This document shows, piece after piece, positions 1-11,224 of a stretch of DNA of 64,000 nt. Under the pieces are notes generated by a model, which worked only from the letters and a program-made list of their open reading frames with translations, made no database searches and was not told where the DNA came from. The position numbers and the translations under genes are program-made. The DNA comes from Sipunculus nudus (lineage: Eukaryota; Annelida; Sipuncula; Golfingiida; Sipunculidae). Positions within the stretch are counted from its first letter, which is position 1. Each line of letters opens with the position of its first letter. The stretch is from positions 78,532,643-78,596,642 of the forward strand of contig CM049307.1 of NCBI GenBank assembly GCA_026874595.1. The letters run 5' to 3'.

Positions 1-2319
1 CATGTGCAACACTTGCAGAAGGTTTTTCGTTGTCTTCAACGGTATAACCTAAAACTCAAGGCCTCAAAATGCAATTTTGCTAAACCAGCAGTAAAACTTC
101 TGGGCCACATTATATCAGCAGAAGGAAAACTGCCAGATCCAGAAAAGACTGAAGCCATAAGAAACATGGCAGCACCCACAAATGTAAAAGGTGTTCGCAG
201 CCTGCTAGGCACCTGTGGGTTTTACAGGCAATTCGTTAAGAATTATGCCGAAATTGCAGCACCCCTGGTGGCATTAACAAAGAAACATGCTAAATTCCAC
301 TGGGGCCAAGACCACGAAGCGGCCTTCCAAAAATTAAAAGACCTACTTGTCTCACCTCAGGTGATGGCCTTTCCAGATCCCGAAAAGCCTTACCACCTGT
401 ACACTGATGCGTCAAATGTGGCAGTAGGCGCAGTGCTGGTCCAGCTGGATGACAATAACACAGAAAGAGTTATTGAGTATGTGTCACACACACTTAATCC
501 AGCGCAGCGTAATTATTCTACCATCGAGCGTGAAGGCCTGGCTGTCATGGTAGCCCTTACAAAGCTAAGGCACTACCTCCTGGGTAGCCAGTTTACACTC
601 TACACTGACCACAGACCCTTGCAGAGTCTGTTTACCTCAAAGATAAATAACACAAGGGTCCAGCGCTGGGCACTGACACTGGCAGAGTTCTCTCCTAAAA
701 TTGTGTATAGAAAGGGCTGCCTGAATGTCAAAGCTGATATGTTGTCCAGACTGCACAATTCAAAGCCGATTCTACCAGTGCCAGAGCCACCAGTCATAGC
801 CTGTGTATCCCCGGGAGCAGTAGAAATGATAGACCTCATGGAAGACAGTGAAGCTGAGGATCTAATTCCTGTTACAGCACGACATGTGTATGATGACATC
901 GATTTGGATGCCATTATCGAGGCACAAACATTACAGTTCCCAACACTGAAACGGAAAGCTCAGAAGGGCCATCCGTATATCACACTGATCGATGGGGCAC
1001 TGTATAATTTGCGGCCACCGTACAAGGGGGCGCCACAGTACCCTAGGCTTGTTATGCCAACTCCTTACCAAGAAAAAGTCATAAAAAATGCACATCTTCA
1101 GCTTGGCCATCTAGGAGTGATCAAAACAATGCATAGGGTGAATGAAGCGTACATGTTTCCGGGACTGAAAAGATCAGTACAACGGGTCATCCACAACTGC
1201 CCAAACTGCACCTTGCAGAGAACACCCAGAGACAGAGTGGCTATTCAGGAAATGCCTGTGCCATCACAGTGTTTCCAATTCATCTCCTGTGACCTAAAAG
1301 GCCCATTTGTTGCTAGTGAGAACGACAACAAATAGGTCCTCACAGTCATTGACCACCTAAGTTCATTCCTTGAGGTATTCCCTCTCCCTGACAAAACATG
1401 TAAGTCTGTATGGACAGCCCTACATCAGCAATATTTTGCTCGTTATGGCACTCCTAGGACTATCCTCACAGATAATGGCCTAGAATTTAATGCTACAGCT
1501 TGGGATAAATACCTTAAAGAACTGGGCATAGAACACAGAAGGTCTACAGCCCACCACCCGCAATCTAACGGGAAAATTGAGCGAGTAAATCGGACAGTAA
1601 AAGAACTACTGTCCAGAATACTTGCAAATAACCCTGACCAATGGGAGGCTGCCCTTAGTGATGTACAATGGGCTCATAACAGTTCCCGTAACGAGGCAAC
1701 AGGCCAGTCCCCATATCTGGTTGTATTTGGGAGACACCCAAATGCTCCATTACGCCACATTGATCCCAATATGGCTTATACACTAAATGACAGAATACAG
1801 AGAATGCACAGCATCTGGCTTGAGACTCAAGCCCACATTCAGGCCAGCCGCGTACCTGACAGACTGAGATCTGAACGGCAGGCTAATGCGCCCATACTGG
1901 CGGACAATACGGCAGTCCTATTAAAAGCTGAAAACCCTATGACATTTACTGCCAAATGTGACCCTCAGTGGGTGATTACAGAACAACGTTACACTACATG
2001 TCACATACAAAACGAGCACAGTGGGGCAACGAAGAAAGTTCATCGATCAAAAGTTGCTTCCGCTCCTACAAATGCTGATTGGACGCAGGTCAGGACAGAC
2101 AGACCTACACACAAACGTCACTAACGTAACAGGACAAAACATGTCCATAGTAAGACAGCACAGACAGACTCGTTACCAAGAAAAGGCAGGCCCTCTGCGA
2201 AACGCCCAGATAACATGAGGTTCACAAATCCTTATGCCTGGAGTGGCGAAACGCCAAACTGCTATGAATGTGCAGAGCCAGGACATGTCGCCGATGACTG
2301 TGACGTTAGATTACATTAA
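1..2319 (+). pseudogene. pol: Ty3/Gypsy-type retrotransposon pol, 3' half (RT end, RNase H, integrase, C-terminal zinc knuckle), two in-frame stops
   Basis: One reading frame runs from base 1, so the element starts outside the window. In order it shows the end of reverse transcriptase (LKLKASKC, then LLGHIISAEG), an RNase H with the usual acidic residues (YTDAS near 400, IERE near 525, YTDHRPL near 600, ADMLSR near 735), an HHCC integrase finger (about 1090-1215), and an integrase core with D at 1291, D at 1471 (TDNG) and E at 1579. The last spacing is exactly DD35E. A TAG at 1333-1335 lies between the first and second catalytic Asp. A TAA at 2122-2124 is followed in the same frame by a basic stretch and a CCHC knuckle (CX2CX4HX4C, 2260-2301) before the stop at 2317-2319. 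The domain order RT-RH-IN is that of the Gypsy/Metaviridae-like group. The two stops make this copy defective. No ORF with gag features follows. Confidence 0.93.
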
Positions 2320-2746
2320 GTGGCGAATGGGGATTTTGCCGGCAACCCCCCGAAATCACTTAATAAAATCAGGGCCCGGTTGAACAGAAATGGAAAAGAA
2401 AAATCTTCGCTAAGTAAGCTATGTCCATCAGGGAGAAAAAACAAACTCTCACACCACAAAACGACGAACCTGTAGCAGGGCCTTCAAATGATCATACACA
2501 CAGGCCTAAGTCTACTCGACATAGCAGTAGAAATACAAGGAAACATAACTATGCAATTCTTAATGAATGGGGATATTCACAGTAAATATCATACAAGTCT
2601 TACTGTACATGTATATATGTATATAAACGTGCAAAAAAAAAAAATAATAGTTTGATAAACTATTGTGTATATGTATTGTGTGTATATGTTTATATATTTG
2701 TGCGTGTATGTATGTATGTATATGTATGGGTGTGTATGTGTGTGTG

Positions 2747-2797
<51 letters not shown>

Positions 2798-3355
2798 GTT
2801 TTTACCTTTGTTATATGTTATTTCACTGTACTTCCTTACCATTTGCAGAAAATGCAGTAGAGAGCATCTGACCCCACTACCTTTATTACACATATTTCAT
2901 TCGGTTGTAGATGAACTGACTCATCAGCCATGCACCGCTGGCCATGGTCAAAGTTTTGTAAATACTACCCTTGTATTATAGGAGAAGGTACTGCTGTTGT
3001 TGTTTTCATTTCAGGGGGCCCAACCTGATATGGACATCGATCCTGTCTCCTGATGACAATATCAGCCAGCAACAAATACAGTGACCCCGTGCTGCCAATT
3101 TAAGCCGTGCAGACAGAGTCATAGGATTAATATGGCTTAAAACGTGGAACTTTCATGTAGAGAAACTGGACTGTATAGGATCATTTATGGACAGTTACAT
3201 TAATCATAAACCATAGTCTAATGCATATCTTCATACTCTTGTGCATTTTATATTATCATCTGATGTCACTTGTGTATTATATGTATATCTAATAAAATAG
3301 ATCTTCTCTAAACTCCCACAACAACTATCAGACTGCTAGTCCCTAATTCTCAGTA
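2320..3355 (+). other. Downstream flank of the Gypsy element; possible 3' LTR
   Basis: The pol stop is followed by a short purine-rich stretch (about 2326-2336, containing ATGGGG) and then a TG at 2337, which is where a polypurine tract and LTR start would be expected. An AATAAA lies at 3291-3296. A TG/TA-rich microsatellite occupies about 2660-2795. No second LTR is in the window to compare with, so the LTR boundaries are a guess. Confidence 0.3.
2660..2795. repeat. TG/TA microsatellite
   Basis: Interrupted TGTA/TATG repeats pass into pure TA. All apparent ORFs here are runs of Ile-Tyr or Cys-Val-Tyr codons and are artefacts of the repeat. Confidence 0.9.
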
Positions 3356-6300
3356 GTACTGTGTAGGGGGAGAAAACTCCCTAAACGCTGTTGGGATCCC
3401 GCTCCCAGGGATACCGAGCACTGGATAAACCTACCTCCCCCCTCCCAACATGGGAGTTAGGGGTTGGGTAGCCGGCTCACAGCCTATACACAGACTGCAA
3501 AGGCCGAGTTTGGGCCAAATAATGAACAAAAACCAGTCCTCCCCTCCAAAAGGATAAGCAATATGACGGATAATGCAAAACAAACTACAACAAAAAAATT
3601 TCCACTATATAGTGCAAAATTTTTCCCGATAGGGGGGAAGGATGTAACTGCCCGCCTGTCTCCACCCTGGGTTGAGTATCACCTTATCTGGGTGATCATT
3701 AACCTGGGTACTGTATGGCGGTCAGTGACCTTTTCCCCTGCCGAGCACACACGTGGTGAAGGCCAGAGAGAAAGGGTGCCAGTCGGGTTTGGACTTCCAT
3801 CTGAGACAGAAGAGTTGGTTTGCTGATTCAAAGCACCATCTTCTGTACATCCAGGAGTCAGCCTTGGCAACCTTGGTATGTGCTTTATCCCTTGTACTTA
3901 AGACCATATGCAGTTTGATAATTGTTAAAGTTTTTAGTTGTGTTTATAACCCTATATATTTGTTGTGGTTCTTTGAATTACCCAGTCAGATAGAAAAAAA
4001 AAACGAAAATCCTGTCCTCAGAATCAGAAACCCCTTACAAAATAATAGGATAGCAAAGTTCGATTAAGAGAAGTATAATTTCACCACCAATGGCTGTGAC
4101 GCCCCAGTCGGATTGGCGTCCAGGGTTTTTTTAATAATATTATGAAAAGAAGTGCTGACATATGCTTGACTCAGACCAACAACACTGAAATTAAAAAAAA
4201 AAACAATATAATTATATGACAAGAAAATGTTGATCTGTGATACAGATATGGTATGTTCCCCGCCTGTTGTGGGCATACCCCTTCATGCGCAGTGTCTTTT
4301 AGCATTATCGCGTCATTTTCGGACTTGACAAATGTTTCAAGGTCATCCATATTTGGAGTTGACATAGCCCTTCATAAGGTGTATCAACACTACAGATTTT
4401 AGACAGCATGTTTCAAATTCTTTTTAAGTTATTGCGTTAACATCATTTTAGCATTATCGCCTCTGTGATCTATAAATAAAATTCAAGGTTAATTGTCATT
4501 CACAATTCGGTCAACCTTCATGCAGCAGGGGATTAAGTTCTATTGTGCATGTGAATAAACCCGGGTGTGACAGATCCACTTGTAGGGTGAGTAGATGTGA
4601 GCACAAGGTGTTATCGATCCTTGGCACTAATTTCTTATGTGGGTATACAACAATGATAGAAGCGGATCCGGGGGAGGGGGGGGGGGTTCTCCCTTTTTTC
4701 AGGCCCCGAATTCGTTTTTTTATGAACCAAGATCACCCCCCCCCCATTGAGCTCTGACATCTCTCATGTTATTCATTTCTTTTCGCAGTTTTTATTAATT
4801 AATTTTCATTTTTGTCCCCGCTCCCTATACCTACACTAAATATTCTTCAGTTTAGGCCTACGCCACTACATCCAGATATTTTCAATACTGCAATTCATAC
4901 TTTACTATCAACCATAATCTGATAATCTGCATCCCTCTTTATGTGATATTAACGATTTACACACCCACCAGTTCACAATACTTCTTTTCGTATAAGTTTA
5001 TGAATCTCTTTTTATTGCACGCACAACATTTCTTACTTCATCCCTACACTCCCCCCCCCCCCCTTCCCCCGCCCAAGGGTATTTCAAGGAGGTCTTTTTT
5101 TTCAAATTTACTAAAAATCTGAAGAATTTGATATTATTTCGCCAAAAGTCTACAGAGGAACTACGGGCAATCCGGATGAAAGTTAAAGAGAAATAAATAT
5201 CGTTTGTAACAGCCTACCACCTGTTCAATATATCGTATATGTTGGACTTGTGAACCCCCTGCTAGCCTTGAACAACTGCATCACAATTCACACTTCCGGT
5301 GATATACATATATCCAGCTGATTAACAACATAAAAACTGGGTTTAACTGGATTTCAGTGGATTTAAATGGACTCCACCTGGTTAACTTGAATTAAAGCCA
5401 AAATAATGTTTGTCGTCAGAATGGTTTATAAACCTTCGTTTTTTTTCCTTTTTTAGGGGGGGGGGAGAGAAATATTGAAATACAAAGTATTCTGTACTGA
5501 CCTTATTAATTAATTCAGTTTTACATATACATAATGTGCAACATAAAATCTTGCTTATGTATGATCAAATTAAACTGAATCTTTTAGCAGGAAGTTCCCC
5601 ATCTTGAATGATCGACTGCAAATGAGTCGGAGAAAGGACTCATGGTTTCTGCCACAGCTGTAATAGTTATGCTAACGTTACAAGAAAAGATTAGAGGATT
5701 CTAGTGAGCGACCACAGGATTATAATAGTTCATGAAAATACGAAATATTAATGTTTCCAGACATTTTCTAACTAAAATTGTTTATATATATGACCTAATA
5801 CAGTGTATTATTCTCATTACTTTGCTGAAATGTGACCACCTTCTGTCAAGGAGTGTTATCATTCACTTATTTGGCCCATATTCCCTGATTCATCCGTGCA
5901 TAAGTCACTCTACATCTGTGAATATTCCTCGATGTATTTCCTGAATATGGATCATGTGCCTGATCCACCACAATCTTATCATTTCTTCATTGGCCCATTC
6001 CTAAAATGCCCTGAAGTTTTCATGAGATTCCGTTTATGATTACATGAGTTATGTTTTGAACAAACACAAACACACACAAACACCCACAGAGAACGAGGAT
6101 AAACACATACGCTCCTGGCGGAAGCAAGTATAAGATGGTATAGCACTTCAGCAAAACTGTATACTTTTGATATCTTAAGAGCTATTTTGATATATAATTT
6201 TTTAATATTTCTCGGTGATACGGAGTGGTCTCTCATTGAGTGTATCTGTAACCTTCATTTCGTCTTCCGATTTCATTTATACCAAAATCATGGAGCCCTT

Positions 6301-7127
6301 TTTGTTCATTTTTTTAAAATGTCAGTCGTAAGTTATCTATTCCGCTTTGTGTGCCCGGGTGTGTGTGGTGTTCACCGGGCATGTCTGCAGGTAATTAAAA
6401 AATCAAGAAATGTCAATTTGCAGTAGTACACTCGTCAGGGATAAGTCTAACCGTGTCTTTTCCTGGTGGAATGAAAGTCAAAGATATACAGGAGTGTTAA
6501 GCGACGCTTATTGAGTAAGATTATGTAAACACACACACAACTACATTGAACTGGAAAAGCATAATGATACATGACACAGATAGTCACAAAGAGAGAGAGA
6601 AATGAACACCAACGAGCAGAATGATTTGAGTGGTTAACACCAGCTGTGACACTGAAACTTACCAGGCCTTATTTGTTAATTTCAGGTGCCTTGGTACATC
6701 TGTATGCATTCAGGGTCAAGGTAAACTCGGCTGATGACGACAACAATGTACTAGAATATCTTCTAAAATATCAGAAGAGAAATTGAAGTTTCATCTGACA
6801 TCTTTGCCTGTTTATAAATCATTACAAATGTGTATAAAACAATTTTGATCTTTGACAAATAAATAATTTTTCACCCAAAAGTCTTTTTTAATGCACCCAA
6901 ATAATATTTAATGTGCTAATATTTACTGATATATTTGATAAAAATGATTACATATATAAACTTTGGGTTCTTACAGGTAGTACTTACAGAGGTTTGAAAA
7001 GTCTAGGTTTATTTTTTTTAATCAATTGAAAAAGCAACAGGTTATCAAAATATGGATAATGGTTTGGTTGATGATGATCATATATCAGATATACTTAATT
7101 TTTACATATATATGTACATATTATTTA

Positions 7128-7130
<3 letters not shown>
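3356..7130. other. Gene-free stretch with transposon scraps
   Basis: I find no convincing gene. About 4660-4760 carries GGATCC next to a long G run and later a C run, resembling the ends of the element at 8804-9690. About 5905-6085 is a diverged copy of 41198-41345. 6640-6722 is a diverged copy of 22027-22110. A 120-codon ORF at 3464-3826 matches nothing I know. Confidence 0.5.
6640..6722. repeat. Dispersed repeat R1, copy 1
   Basis: It shares CAGCTGTGACACTGAAAC, a later TATCAGGCC/TTTCAGGTGCC block and TGTATGCA-TCAG with 22027-22110, in the same orientation. Family unknown. Confidence 0.6.

Positions 7131-7159
<29 letters not shown>
7130..7159. repeat. (TA)n microsatellite, left flank of pogo-like element
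   Basis: About 30 bases of TA continue on the far side of the element at 8058-8116, showing that the element split an existing TA tract. Confidence 0.85.
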
Positions 7160-7162
<3 letters not shown>

Positions 7163-8054
7163 TAGAACGCCTGCTAACGGCCACGCCTCAATAACGGTCA
7201 ATACGTCTATTACGGTCAGATTTTCCGGTCCCGAATTTTCGACCGTTATATTTCATAATCGTTTGGTTGTCAATTACGGTCACTCCTCTATTCCGTATTA
7301 CGGCCAGGTCTCTCGGTCCCGCAGGCCGGAAAACTCCTCAATTACGGTCAGGGGCAGTGACTCCGTGACATGAGCTCAACAAATCGAGCGGTCACTTCTG
7401 ACCTCAATATTATTACACAAGTGTCCGCTCTCACATATTCCTGTCTGTTAATGAGTGCCTGGATAAAGGTAACCACTCGACCGTGACTGAGTTGTTTGAT
7501 ACATAGCCAGTGTCGCACTCCCCCCACTCAGCCTCATTAGCATGCACAATAGTATGGCATGTGTTCCCACATGCGTGTATGTTTGGGAATCAGTCGTGCG
7601 AGCTGGATCTTAATCAGGGTGTTTGTCATTTAATTAACGACAACCAGCAGGTCCCGATGATTATGTCATCAGAAAAACGTAAGGCAAACTGTGGATCTTT
7701 AAACTTTCTTTAATATCCTTTTGAACACGTACATCAAACGAAAACAGTGCGGCAAACATCGCACCATTTACTCATACATTAATAATATTGAATGCAAAAT
7801 AAACATTGTTACATGTATGAAATGTTGCGCATACTCTGTCCCAATCACTTTGACGTGATTGTAAATATTTTATTTTTTTATTGATAACAGTTATTATACT
7901 AACACTCTGTATATACGTTTATTTCTTTATTGTAATAAAGATTTGAACCCGGTTTCGTGTTACATTTTAACCCCCCAAGTCCTGTATAACGGCCACTCCT
8001 GTATTAGGGCCACTTTCATCCAGTCCCGATGGTGACCGTAATACAGGCGTTCTA

Positions 8055-8057
<3 letters not shown>
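7160..8057. mobile_element. Pogo/Tigger-like non-autonomous DNA transposon inserted in a TA microsatellite
   Basis: The ends are perfect inverted repeats, CAGTAGAACGCCTG at 7160 and CAGGCGTTCTACTG ending at 8057, each flanked by TA (7158-7159 and 8058-8059), the target duplication of the Tc1/mariner-pogo superfamily. Subterminal blocks are rich in 'ATTACGGTCA' and 'CTCCTnnATT' motifs on both flanks. The 898-bp body has no transposase-like frame, so it must depend on another element for movement. Because the element sits in a (TA)n tract, the TSD itself is only weak evidence. The TIR is the strong part. Confidence 0.85.

Positions 8058-8116
<59 letters not shown>
8058..8116. repeat. (TA)n microsatellite, right flank of pogo-like element
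   Basis: About 59 bases of uninterrupted TA directly abut the right TIR. Confidence 0.9.
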
Positions 8117-8118
<2 letters not shown>

Positions 8119-8803
8119 CTTTTCTTTTCAGGTTTACTCCGACAGAGTAAGGAATATTAATCCAGTTCCTGAATCTAATATCTCGGAGATATATTGTTTT
8201 AAAGAAATTGCTCACATTCTTCAGGTAAAGATCTCGATTGAAGTGCTTGTTTGCCGGGAACATGAAAATGTTAGGTCTTACATGTTGCCCCGTGAAAATT
8301 GCCAATAACACTTCGGTTAGATCTGGGTAACTTGCTCTAGACAAAGTACGTGAACCAGCGTTGAGTTTTATTTCGCTGAGCGCCTCGGGAATGATCCCAT
8401 TTTTACGTGTTATTTTGCATGTAATATTATTTCAATTCGACAGTTTATATCCATTATGTCATGTGTAATGTTACCTGTAATTTACTTTTCAATTAGAGCT
8501 CCGGTACAATTTTCATGAAATTTAACTCTATAGCACCCGTTACGCCTATCAACCCATGATGCTGGACGCAGACTTGTTTTGTGCGTATCAGGCGGGGAGG
8601 GGGGGGGGGGGTCCTATTGGGGGCACTATAGGATTGATCGGGGTACACGTGACCAATAACAGGGCAAAGAGGTTTGTTGTTGTTTTAATGTTTATATTTA
8701 ATACAAATATAATTTACCAGGATGCCCAATTAGCATAGTAAGATGATTAAATGTGCATATATACGTGCATATTTAAATATGTGCAATAAAATGCCTTTGC
8801 TAT

Positions 8804-9690
8804 CAGTGGCGGATCCAGAGGGGGCGCCTTCGGCGACGGCCCCCGTTGAACTGCAATATCTCTCATTTTATCTAATTTCCCAATTTTCATGATAAATTTT
8901 CATATTTCTTTTTTATTAATTCATAATTAGCAATTATGTTTAATATCTGCAGCTTTTTACTTTCAAATTCATTAGTTGAGGATGAGGATATTTATGAACA
9001 GCTGCAGAACAAATGCAGAGCACCAGGGCCTGGTAGGGGTCGACTGTGAACAATCTCACGGCTCCTCTGCGATACCGGTACTCGAACTCGCGTTCTGTGC
9101 TGTTAGGAGGCCTGTGTCCTGTGGAGACCACGGGCCCTGGTAAAATGCGAAGTTAAACATATGACTTCAACATTTATTTTATTTTACTCCGAGCATTACA
9201 ACTAAAATATAATATTTTTCAAATTATAAACGTAAATGCCCCTATGCGCCATTGACTTTTACACGTTGAAAAAATATAAAAAATTTGAAGAAATATAAAA
9301 ATTAATATTGTACATCTCTAGAGTATGACCACATGAAGAAAAGACACAGGAGAACATTTTTTCAGGAACAGAAAATCCTTATATTTTTTTTTCATTGCCT
9401 CAAAATATCTTCCTAACATTGCATATTCAAAATATTCCCAAACACCCTCCCCATGTACCTGTAACGAACCTTAACAAAACCATGGTTCATAATTGAAAAT
9501 AAAAAAAGCTATATTTTTATAAATAAGATTATATAACGTATAATAATAATAATAATTATTATATATATATAAAACACTTAGTTTTTATAAATATAAATAC
9601 CCACACATATTAAAGCGCACCTTCCTCTCCCTCCCCCCCCCCCCCCCCCCCCCCAGCCGCCTCCGTTCTCGAATTTCTGGATCCGCCATG
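8804..9690. mobile_element. Inverted-repeat element with GGCGGATCCAGA ends (MITE-like)
   Basis: Left end CAGTGGCGGATCCAGA followed by a G run is inverted at the right end as a C run (about 9637-9654), then TCTGGATCCGCCATG. The G/C tracts therefore belong to the terminal repeats. The interior is AT-rich with no transposase frame. A convincing target duplication is not visible, so the copy is old or the ends are slightly misplaced. The CAG...CTG type of end is shared with the better-preserved element at 29216-29630, which has an 8-bp duplication like hAT elements. Confidence 0.6.
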
Positions 9691-11224
9691 ATAAGTCGAT
9701 CCTATTTTAAGTTAAGTTCTTATTTCGTTAGAATGAATTTTTCCGACTATTGTGATTGAGAATGAGATGTAATGCGATTCTGTTGTTCCTTATTACAAAC
9801 ATTTAAAATGTGGCTTACCCGTAACACTTCATATATCATACACAGGATTAACGGCTGCGATTGTTTCGCGAGCTCATCGTAACCAACATGAAACATCTGG
9901 CAATGCTGAACTCCTCCAGACTGTAAATATTATTTATCATCAGTCCTACCCTCGGAAAATTTCCAATGCAACAGTCAATTGTCTATAAAAGACCAGTTAT
10001 ATACCTGTTTCCAATGTGATAGTGCGATACGTTCATTTTCTGAAGATTATGTAATAAAACACAGTTGTAATTCATCTGATAATACATGCGAGTTATATTT
10101 TTTCAAAACTATTCCCGTAAGTTCTGTTTAACTTTCGGTTCTTTTTACAGTACTCCGGTTGCTGAGACTGACAAATGAAGATTAACGACCAAAGATGCCT
10201 TATTTCTGTATCCCTTATCTCTCTTGTCTGTGTAACAGACAGTAAAAACACAAAGCCCTGAAGTTAATTGCGGAATTTTGGAACGTTATCTGAACTGGCT
10301 GTCTATACAGGCATAAACTTACATAACTGTGGCTTGTAAAATATTGACATTCACTCACTTGTCGCATTAACAGCACTAATTACTGCGAGTAGATCATTTG
10401 TATACATACAGCTGGAAACTGCTGCTTCAAAGTGCAGTTTAACAACACGTGAAATGTCATTAATAACTCTCACCACAGATTAGCTTGTGGCCCACCACCA
10501 CATGCACTAGATCCGGGGCTGCAGGTCCGGCTGGCAGCTACCAGCTACAAACAAATACGCCAGCCTGCTGTTATTGAAGTGTTGTCTCGTTTCCGAAGCT
10601 TAGACCGAGTTCCCAGATCTAGAGGAGAAACGAACCACCAAACTGGCTATTACCAAGGTTTGCTGAACAATTATTTGTTTGACACTAGTTTTGGTTTCAC
10701 GGATAATGCAAATTAATTCGCATGTAGTTAAATGATACGGAACGGATGATTACAACGTTTGTGTGAAAGTCGGCATTTGTTAGCCAAAGCTCTATATGGA
10801 TATTTAAACACGCTCCCAGATGGAATGTTAATATAACGTTTTTTGTCAGTTTTATAGGCACACGATCGCCAGTGGTTCATCAAAACTATATCAAGACAAT
10901 GACAAATCTTCTTTGACGCACAACAGCGTGTATATACAAATTTCGGAAAATCGGTACGTATATTCTAACATATATAAACATTTTGACTTTTGTTACCAAG
11001 GTAACTGCCTTCTTGCAACAGTAGCTACTTTCTCTTAGTATCAAATGACCAATCAATTTTATTTCGGAGATAAACCCATCATTTTTAAAAAGTTTGCAAA
11101 TGGACTCTTACAATGTATTTTTAGATCTTACCAGACTCTTATCAGACGTAATATTGTGCCAGGAAAGAACTCAGAGGCGTTCAACAACTTTTATGAGAAC
11201 CAAATGTAATAATATTACGTCATC
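9691..11224. other. Upstream region of the GPCR gene, no gene seen
   Basis: It is lower in repeats than its surroundings and presumably contains the promoter and 5' UTR of the receptor at 11225. I cannot place a TATA box or a transcription start with any confidence. Confidence 0.4.

Noticed and set aside
2652-2981. ORFs rich in Ile-Tyr or Tyr-Val codons, here and at every TA tract (for example 15508, 37309, 38240, 47499, 56480, 57579)
   Set aside because: They are translations of TA/TG microsatellites, open on both strands because the repeat has no stop in some frames.
3464-3826. 120-codon ORF downstream of the Gypsy element
   Set aside because: No domain, and it overlaps minus ORFs of similar length; most likely chance or an old repeat.
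9020-9140. Possible tRNA-like B box (GAGTTCGAGTACC on the minus strand)
   Set aside because: No A box at proper spacing and the region lies inside an inverted-repeat element.
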